NCBI GenBank assembly: GCA_025966175.1
Contig: JAOPVN010000224.1
Coordinates: 1-12,042, forward strand
DNA: 12,042 bases
Source of the DNA: Modestobacter sp.
GTDB lineage: Bacteria; Actinomycetota; Actinomycetes; Mycobacteriales; Geodermatophilaceae
Direction of reading: 5' to 3'
Shown one piece after another: positions 7,202-12,042 of this stretch. Position 1 is the first letter of the stretch, and the number at the start of each line of letters is the position of its first letter. The translations under genes were made by a program, and so were the position numbers. The notes beneath the pieces are model-generated. The model worked only from the letters and a program-made list of their open reading frames with translations. It was not told the DNA's origin and did not search any database.

Positions 7202-7257
7202 TCCGCATGCCTACCGAGGATCACGATCACCCGCAGTGCGGATGCGCCGCGCAACGA

Positions 7258-7422
7258 TCAGCCGGCCGCCTCCGCACGGAGCAGCTCCCGGGTGCGCTCG
7301 TCGGCCGGGAAGAACGACTCGACGGCCAGCTCGGCGTCGACGTGGCCGTCGGCGCCGGGGAAGGCCAGCTGAGCAGCGTCTTCGGCTTCCTCGACCGGGT
7401 GCCAGGCGCCGGGCGCCGGCTG
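7258..7422 (-). pseudogene. Start-less coding-like frame, possible gene remnant
   Basis: Reading the minus strand from 7422 gives about 54 residues ending at a TGA (7258-7260), 56 bases before the LLM start. The end reads VESFFPADERTRELL and then RAEAAG, and almost all codons end in G or C, as in the real genes here. The frame extends upstream to an in-frame stop near 7585 without ATG, GTG or TTG, and codon quality falls off beyond 7422, so no complete gene can be drawn. It resembles the C-terminal end of a truncated gene, but I do not recognise the family. Alternatives are an unusual start codon, or biased sequence that codes for nothing. Confidence 0.35.
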
Positions 7423-7506
7423 AGGTGATCGCGGCCGGCCGGGGACCTGCTGGCGCCGCGGCGGCGCCGACTGGCACCCTCCCGGTGACGGGACGACGTC
7501 GGGGTC

Positions 7507-7512
7507 GAGGGG
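7507..7512 (+). promoter_or_regulatory. Ribosome binding site deciding the CoA-transferase start
   Basis: The run gagggg is eight bases before GTG 7521. An upstream GTG at 7512 overlaps this run and would lack a site, so 7521 is preferred; GTG 7527 is a weaker alternative. Confidence 0.55.
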
Positions 7513-7520
7513 TGGATCGC

Positions 7521-8828
7521 GTGAGCGTGCTGGCGCAGGCGTGGGCGGAGCTCGGCGGCGACCCCACGCTGCTGCCGCTGGTCACCGTCACCGGTTCCAC
7601 CGGGCTGCGCTCGGCGCTGCCGGTCGGTGCGCTGGCCATCGGCGCCGTGGGCGCCCAGCGACTGGCCGCCGCGGAGCTCGCCGCCGCGGACGGCCGCCCC
7701 GGACCGGTGACGGTCGACGCCGCACACGTGGGCGTGGCCTTCCGCAGCGAGCGGTTCCTGCGCCGGGGCGGCGTCCCGGCCGGTGCCGGGTTCGCCCCGC
7801 TGTCCCGCTTCCACCGCGCGGCCGACGGCTGGGTCCGGCTGCACGCCAACTACCCGTGGCACCGGGATGCGGCGATCGCCGCCCTCGGCGCCGACCCGGT
7901 CGCGGGCATCGCCGAGCGGACCGGCACCGAGGTGGAGGAGGCGGTGGTCGCCGCCGGCGGCGTGGCAGCCGCGGTCCGGACGCCGGAGGAGTGGACCGGC
8001 ACGCCGCAGGGGGCCGCCGTGCGGGCACTGCCCCTGCTGCGCCTCCTCTCGGCCGGGCCGGCCCCGGCCCGGTCCCGCTCGGTGCGCGGGCTGCGCGTGC
8101 TGGACCTGACCCGGGTCATCGCCGGCCCGGTCGGGACCCGCACCCTGGCCGCCCACGGCGCCGACGTGCTCCGCATCCAGAGCCCGCGGCTGCCGGAGGA
8201 CCCGGCAGCGCTGCTGGACACCGGCCCCGGTAAGCGGCACACCACGCTCGACCTCTCCGCCCCCGGTGACCGGGGCCGCCTGGAGGACCTGCTGTCCCAG
8301 GCCGATGTGCTCGTCCAGGGCCACCGCCCCGGTGCCCTGGCGGCGCACGGGCTGGCCCCGGAGCTGCTCGCGGAGCGACACCCCGGGCTCGTCGTCGTGT
8401 CGCTGTCGGCCTGGGGGACGGTCGGGCCGTGGGCACAGCGACGCGGTTTCGACTCCATCGTGCAGGCCGCCACGGGAATCGCTGCGGTCACCGCCGCGGA
8501 CGACGGCACCCCCGGCGTCCTCCCCGCCCAGGCACTCGACCACTCGGCCGGGCACCTGGTCGCGGCCACCGTCCTGCGGGCGCTGACCGAGGGCGCGCGG
8601 CAGGGCGGGAGCTGGCACGGCGAGCTGTCGCTGGCCCAGCTGGCCCATGGGCTGCTCACCGCACCCCGGCCGCCGGACGCCGGGACCACCGACGAGGTCG
8701 ACCCGGCTCCCTACCTCGCCGACCTGGACACTCCAGGCGGCCGGCTCACCGTGGTCCGCCCTCCGGGCGCACCGATGTGGCGGTCCGGCCCGGTCTCGGT
8801 GGACGCCGCCGACTGGCTCCCGCGCTGA
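7521..8828 (+). CDS. Family III (CaiB/BaiF-type) CoA-transferase with extended N-terminal half
   Basis: 435-residue enzyme predicted to transfer CoA between acyl groups through an aspartyl-CoA intermediate. The family's Rossmann signature GLRVLDLTRVIAGP is at 190-203, with AAHGADVLRIQSP (210-222) after it. These usually sit near residue 10, so the first ~185 residues are an extension. The extension contains DGWVRLHANYPWHRDAAIAAL (102-122, in part), which resembles a segment normally found late in the fold. RGFDSIVQAATGI (308-320) and PAQALDHSAGH (335-345) follow; by analogy with CaiB and formyl-CoA transferase, Asp340 is the likely catalytic residue. This extended arrangement is, to my recollection, a known subgroup in bacteria and fungi. 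The C-terminal part after ~375 is short. Substrates cannot be inferred. It converges on EF-G2 with a 22-base gap. Confidence 0.87.
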   Translation: MSVLAQAWAELGGDPTLLPLVTVTGSTGLRSALPVGALAIGAVGAQRLAAAELAAADGRPGPVTVDAAHVGVAFRSERFLRRGGVPAGAGFAPLSRFHRAADGWVRLHANYPWHRDAAIAALGADPVAGIAERTGTEVEEAVVAAGGVAAAVRTPEEWTGTPQGAAVRALPLLRLLSAGPAPARSRSVRGLRVLDLTRVIAGPVGTRTLAAHGADVLRIQSPRLPEDPAALLDTGPGKRHTTLDLSAPGDRGRLEDLLSQADVLVQGHRPGALAAHGLAPELLAERHPGLVVVSLSAWGTVGPWAQRRGFDSIVQAATGIAAVTAADDGTPGVLPAQALDHSAGHLVAATVLRALTEGARQGGSWHGELSLAQLAHGLLTAPRPPDAGTTDEVDPAPYLADLDTPGGRLTVVRPPGAPMWRSGPVSVDAADWLPR

Positions 8829-8853
8829 GCGGCGGCCGCAGCGGGCCCGCTCA
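8826..8853. terminator. Shared inverted repeat containing both stop codons
   Basis: The 7-base arms tgagcgg (8826-8832) and ccgctca (8847-8853) are perfect complements. The left arm begins with the CoA-transferase TGA, and the right arm is the complement of the EF-G2 TGA. Inside lies a 12-base perfect palindrome, agcgggcccgct (8840-8851), that competes with the outer stem. There is no T-run. It is a plausible two-way terminator for the convergent pair. Confidence 0.45.
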
Positions 8854-10941
8854 GGCCGACTGCAGGTCGGCCAGGACGGTCGCCGGGGCCGGCTCGTGGC
8901 CCAACGGACGGCGCTGGAACCGGCCGGTGCCGTGCGAGACCGACCGCAGCGCACCGGCGTAACCCAGCAGCTCCCGCTCCGGCACCTCCGCCTGGACGGT
9001 CGTGGCATCGCGGTCGGGGTCGGCCACGCTGCCGGTGACCCTGGCCCGCCGTCCGGCCAGGTCGCTGAGCACCGGGCCCACGTGCTCGGCCGGCACCGTC
9101 ACCTCCACCGCGCACCACGGCTCCAGCACCTGGGTGCCCGCGGCCCCGGCCAGCTCCCGCAGCCCCAGCGCCCCCGCGGCCTGGAACGCGGCGTCGGAGG
9201 AGTCGACCGAGTGGGCCTTCCCGTCGACCAGGGTGACGGCGACGTCCACCAGCGGCCGGTTCGCACCCACCCCGCGGGCGGCCTGGGCGCGCACGCCCTT
9301 CTCCACGCTGCCGTGGAAGTTCGTCGGCACGGCACCGCCGACCACCCGCTGGTCGAAGGTGATGCCCGATCCGGGCGGTCCCGGCCGTGCCTCCAGCACG
9401 ACCACGGCGTACTGCCCGTGCCCGCCGGACTGCTTGACGTGCCGCGCGGTGACCGTCGCCGGGCCGGCCAGCGTCTCCACCATCGGCACCAGGACCGGCG
9501 GCGTCTGCAGGCTGACCCCGTACCGGCCGCGCAGCCGGTCGAGCAGCACCTCGGCGTGGGCGTCGCCGACGCACCAGAGCACCAGCTGCCCGGTGTCGGC
9601 CCGCCGTTCCACCCGCACCGCCGGGTCCTCGGCGGCCAGCCGGGTCAGCGCGGCGGCCAGCCGGTCCTCGTCGCTGCGGGAGTCGGCCGCGACCGCCACC
9701 GGCAGCTGGGGGTCCGGCAGCGGCCAGGGCGTGATGACGAGCGGCCGGGCCGGATCGGAGAGGGTGTCGCCGGTCTCGGCCGTGGTCAGCCGGGCCACGG
9801 CACAGATGTCGCCGGCCGGGCACTCGGGCACCGGGCGCAGGGTGCTGCCCAGCGCGCAGGAGATGGTGCCCACCCGCTCGTCGGCGTCGTGGTCGGGGTG
9901 CTGCTCACCCCAGCCGTGCCCGATCCCGTGGCCGCAGACGTGCACCGGCGCGTCCGGCCGCAGGGTGCCGGAGAAGACCCGCACCAGGGAGATCCGGCCG
10001 AGGTAGGGGTCGGTCGTCGTCTTCACCACCTCGGCCACCAGCGGGCCCGCGGGGTCGCAGCCGACCGTGCCGGCCGGCGCGCCGTCGGGCCGGGCGACCG
10101 GTGGGCAGGGCCGCTCCAGCGGGGAGGGGAAGGCGCTGACGATCAGGTCCAGCAGCTCGGGGATGCCCAGGCCGGTCAGCGGGGCGGTGCAGAGCACGGG
10201 GTGGAAGGCGCCCCGGGCGACCGCCGTCTCCAGGTCGGGCACGAGGTCGGGGACGGCGACGGGCTCCCCGGCCAGGTACCGGTCCATCAGGGTCTCGTCC
10301 TCGCTCTCGGCGATCACCGCCTCGATGAGCTCGGCGCGCAGCCCGTCGGCCTCCGCATCGCCCTGCTCGGGCTCCAGCAGGGACACCACCGCCCCCGCAT
10401 CGACCACGTGCAGCGGGTGCACGCCCGCGCCGAGCTGCTCGCGGCAGGCCTGGACGACGGCCGGGACGTCCGCGCGCGGCCGGTCGACCTGCGTGATGAC
10501 GACGGCACGGGGCATCCCCACGGCCGCGCACTCGTCCCACAGCTGCACGGTGCCGGCGTCGACCCCGGTGACCGCGGAGACGACGAACAACGCCGCGTCC
10601 GCGGCGCGCAGTGCCGCCCGCAGCTCCCCGACGAAGTCCGGTGCCCCCGGGGTGTCGAGCAGGGTGATCCGGTGGCCGTCGTGCTCCACCGTGGCCGAGT
10701 GCAGGGTGACCGAGTGCTGCAGCCGGACCTCGACCTCGTCGGTGTCCAGGCAGGTGGTCCCGTCCTCGACCCGGCCGGCCCGGGTCAACGCCCCGGTCGC
10801 CACCACCAGGGCCTCGGCCAGCGTGGTCTTCCCTGCCCCCGGGCGACCGACGAGCGCGACGTTGCGCACCCGTTCCGGCGCCCGGGGCGCAGGCGCCCCG
10901 GAGGCCTCCTTGCTGCTGTCCTTGTTGCCGTGTGCCGCCAC
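8851..10941 (-). CDS. fusA2: Elongation factor G-like protein (EF-G2)
   Basis: 696-residue translational GTPase of the actinobacterial EF-G2 group, full length with EF-G domain order. G domain: P-loop GRPGAGKTT (32-40), a switch I-like region with QHSVTL (75-80), DTPGAPDF (96-103) and TQVD (150-153). Later domains: HVKQSGGHGQYA and VPTNFHGSVEKGVRAQ from domain IV, and DGKAHSVDSS (573-582), the tip loop that in EF-G enters the ribosomal decoding site. In canonical EF-G the third G motif is DTPGHVDF and the fourth NKxD; here the catalytic His is Ala and the Lys is Gln, so GTP hydrolysis and nucleotide preference may differ. EF-G2 proteins are known to diverge in these motifs and their role is poorly defined; this is not the main EF-G. 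The GTG start at 10941 is set by a GGAGG site; the reading frame runs further upstream but becomes low-complexity. Confidence 0.92.
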   Translation of the reverse strand: MAAHGNKDSSKEASGAPAPRAPERVRNVALVGRPGAGKTTLAEALVVATGALTRAGRVEDGTTCLDTDEVEVRLQHSVTLHSATVEHDGHRITLLDTPGAPDFVGELRAALRAADAALFVVSAVTGVDAGTVQLWDECAAVGMPRAVVITQVDRPRADVPAVVQACREQLGAGVHPLHVVDAGAVVSLLEPEQGDAEADGLRAELIEAVIAESEDETLMDRYLAGEPVAVPDLVPDLETAVARGAFHPVLCTAPLTGLGIPELLDLIVSAFPSPLERPCPPVARPDGAPAGTVGCDPAGPLVAEVVKTTTDPYLGRISLVRVFSGTLRPDAPVHVCGHGIGHGWGEQHPDHDADERVGTISCALGSTLRPVPECPAGDICAVARLTTAETGDTLSDPARPLVITPWPLPDPQLPVAVAADSRSDEDRLAAALTRLAAEDPAVRVERRADTGQLVLWCVGDAHAEVLLDRLRGRYGVSLQTPPVLVPMVETLAGPATVTARHVKQSGGHGQYAVVVLEARPGPPGSGITFDQRVVGGAVPTNFHGSVEKGVRAQAARGVGANRPLVDVAVTLVDGKAHSVDSSDAAFQAAGALGLRELAGAAGTQVLEPWCAVEVTVPAEHVGPVLSDLAGRRARVTGSVADPDRDATTVQAEVPERELLGYAGALRSVSHGTGRFQRRPLGHEPAPATVLADLQSA

Positions 10942-10946
10942 GCGGA

Positions 10947-10951
10947 CCTCC
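10947..10951 (-). promoter_or_regulatory. Ribosome binding site deciding the EF-G2 start
   Basis: On the minus strand ggagg ends five bases before GTG 10941. It is a perfect core site with ideal spacing and is the reason for placing the start here instead of at the in-frame ATG at 11166, which would overlap hrpB. Confidence 0.75.
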
Positions 10952-10979
10952 GGTAAGACGTCGTCGTCCCCGTGGGTCC

Positions 10980-11008
10980 AGCCTGGCCCCGCCGGAGCGC
11001 TGCGACAA
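10980..11008 (-). promoter_or_regulatory. Weak candidate promoter for EF-G2
   Basis: On the minus strand TTGTCG (11003-11008) and CAGGCT (10980-10985) are separated by 17 bases, which would place transcription start roughly 30 bases before the EF-G2 start codon. The -35 element is fair and the -10 element poor. It is proposed only because the 97-base divergent gap must hold promoters for both genes. Confidence 0.22.
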
Positions 11009-11038
11009 GGGCTGGCCCCGGGCGACCAGACTGACCCC

Positions 11039-12042
11039 GTGCTGCCACCGCCCGGGACGCCGGGGACCGATCTGCCCGTCCGGTCGGTGCTGGCCGCCCT
11101 CGACACCGCGCTGACCTCGGCCGGCACCGCGGTGCTGGTCGCCCCACCGGGCACCGGCAAGACCACCCTGGTGCCGCTTGCGCTGGCCGGCCGCTCGTCC
11201 GGTCGGGTGGTCGTCGCCGAGCCGCGCCGGGTCGCCGCCCGGGCCGCCGCCCGCCGGATGGCCGCGCTGCTCGGGGAACCGGTGGGCGGGACGGTGGGCT
11301 ACAGCGTCCGCGGGGACAGCCGGCGCAGCGCCGCGACCCGGGTCGAGGTGGTCACCACCGGGCTGCTGGTCCGCCGGTTGCAGGCCGATCCGGAGCTGGC
11401 CGGGGTCGCCGCCGTCGTCCTCGACGAGTGCCACGAACGGCAGCTGGACACCGACCTGGCACTCGCGTTCGCCCTGGACGCGCGGGCCGCGCTGCGCCCG
11501 GAGCTGGAGCTGCTGGCGATGTCAGCAACCGCGGAGGCATCGAGGCTGGCCGTGCTGATGGGCGGCGACGGTGCACCGGCCCCGGTCGTGGAGGCCACCG
11601 GGGCGCTGCACGACGTCGAGCCGGTGTGGTGCCCGCCCAGCCCGCCGGTGGCGCCCCCGCACGGGCTGTCGGTCGACCCGCGGTTGCTCGCTGCGGTCGC
11701 CGACACCGTCCGCCGGGCGCTGGCCGAGACCACCGGCGACGTCCTGGTCTTCCTGCCCGGCGCCGCCGAGATCTCCCGGGTCGCGGGGCTGCTCACCGGG
11801 GTGGACGCCGACGTCCGGCCGCTGCACGGGCGGCTGCCGGCGGCCGAGCAGGACGCCGCGCTGACCCCGGGCACGCGCCGCCGGGTGGTGCTCTCCACCG
11901 ACGTCGCGGAGACCAGCCTGACCGTGCCCGGCGTGCGGACGGTCGTGGACGCCGGCCTGGCCCGGGTGCCCCGCTTCGACGTCGCCCGCGGCATGGGCGC
12001 GCTGGTCACCGTGCGGGTGTCCCGGGCCTCGGCGGTGCAGCG
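11039..12042 (+). CDS. hrpB: ATP-dependent RNA helicase HrpB, N-terminal part (cut by window end)
   Basis: The first 334 codons of a DEAH-type superfamily 2 helicase run off the window. Motifs in order: Walker A APPGTGKTT (35-43), Ia AEPRRVAARAAARRMA (60-75), a DECH box within LDECHERQLDTDLAL (128-142), motif III MSAT (161-164), LVFLPGAAEISRV (237-249), and motif V VVLSTDVAETSLTVPGV (283-299). The sequence stops at VSRASAVQ, where HrpB proteins continue into the QRAGRAGR motif VI. The spacing and the DExHER box fit HrpB better than HrpA. Family members bind and unwind RNA, but the cellular role is uncertain in actinobacteria. The GTG start at 11039 has no clear ribosome binding site, so translation could be leaderless, or GTG 11087 could be used; the latter would still keep Walker A. 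It is divergent from EF-G2. Confidence 0.93.
   Translation, partial: MLPPPGTPGTDLPVRSVLAALDTALTSAGTAVLVAPPGTGKTTLVPLALAGRSSGRVVVAEPRRVAARAAARRMAALLGEPVGGTVGYSVRGDSRRSAATRVEVVTTGLLVRRLQADPELAGVAAVVLDECHERQLDTDLALAFALDARAALRPELELLAMSATAEASRLAVLMGGDGAPAPVVEATGALHDVEPVWCPPSPPVAPPHGLSVDPRLLAAVADTVRRALAETTGDVLVFLPGAAEISRVAGLLTGVDADVRPLHGRLPAAEQDAALTPGTRRRVVLSTDVAETSLTVPGVRTVVDAGLARVPRFDVARGMGALVTVRVSRASAVQ

Larger units (their letters stand above)
7202..7520. other. Divergent intergenic region
   Basis: This 319-base gap lies between the starts of the LLM oxidoreductase (-) and the CoA-transferase (+), so it should contain both promoters; none is convincing by eye. Contents: a direct repeat gatcac-gatcac near 7219-7230, a minus-strand coding-like frame (7258-7422), and the CoA-transferase ribosome binding site. 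A plus-strand ATG frame at 7207-7428 also exists but has poorer codon bias than the opposite strand. Confidence 0.5.

Noticed and set aside
7207..7428. Plus-strand 73-residue frame starting MPTEDHDHPQCGC
   Set aside because: It has no ribosome binding site, starts five bases from the divergent LLM start, and has lower G/C at third positions than the opposite-strand frame over the same bases.
7227..9008. Long minus-strand open frame opposite the CoA-transferase
   Set aside because: The composition is typical of antisense GC-rich sequence, and the opposite strand encodes a recognisable enzyme.
8647..10956. 769-codon plus-strand open frame opposite EF-G2
   Set aside because: It is antisense to a full-length translational GTPase with clear motifs. 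The product is Gly/Arg/His/Gln-rich low complexity.
10942..11166. N-terminal extension of EF-G2 from ATG 11166
   Set aside because: It would overlap the hrpB coding start and Walker A region and is low-complexity, whereas GTG 10941 has a perfect GGAGG site at five bases.

Overview
The DNA is very GC-rich, with almost every codon in the convincing genes ending in G or C and frequent GTG starts. With the gene content (a GAF-ANTAR regulator, the elongation-factor-G paralog EF-G2, an LLM-class flavin oxidoreductase, HrpB helicase, a multi-domain c-di-GMP protein) this points to an actinobacterial chromosome. A relative of Geodermatophilus, Blastococcus or Modestobacter would fit, but that placement is inference. 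No phage, insertion sequence, CRISPR array, tRNA or rRNA is visible.

Layout. Positions 1-466 hold no gene I can defend. A membrane-bound GGDEF-EAL protein (467-2797, +) is followed by a hairpin and then two translationally coupled TauE/SafE (TSUP) transporters that overlap by ATGA (2857-3642 and 3639-4412, +). A GAF-ANTAR regulator (4492-5232, +) ends the left-hand forward block. The convergent gap after it carries a 20-codon relic that reads like the DNA-recognition region of an ArsR-family repressor, then a GC hairpin.

The minus strand then carries a three-helix membrane protein with a proline-rich N-terminus (5361-5981) and, upstream of it, an LLM-class oxidoreductase (6152-7201). A coding-like open frame without any start codon lies upstream of that (7258-7422). 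On the plus strand comes a family III CoA-transferase with an extended, apparently rearranged N-terminal half (7521-8828). It converges on EF-G2 (8851-10941, -), and both stop codons lie in the arms of one inverted repeat. Divergent from EF-G2 is hrpB (11039 onward, +), which is cut by the window end just before the expected helicase motif VI.

Functionally this reads as a set of housekeeping and accessory genes, not one pathway. The plausible units are the coupled transporter pair and possibly the oxidoreductase with the membrane protein. I looked for an undescribed system and did not find a strong case. The best leads are the coupled TSUP pair, the ArsR relic, the altered GTPase motifs of EF-G2, the hexanucleotide repeat in the signalling linker of the c-di-GMP protein, and the start-less frame at 7258-7422.
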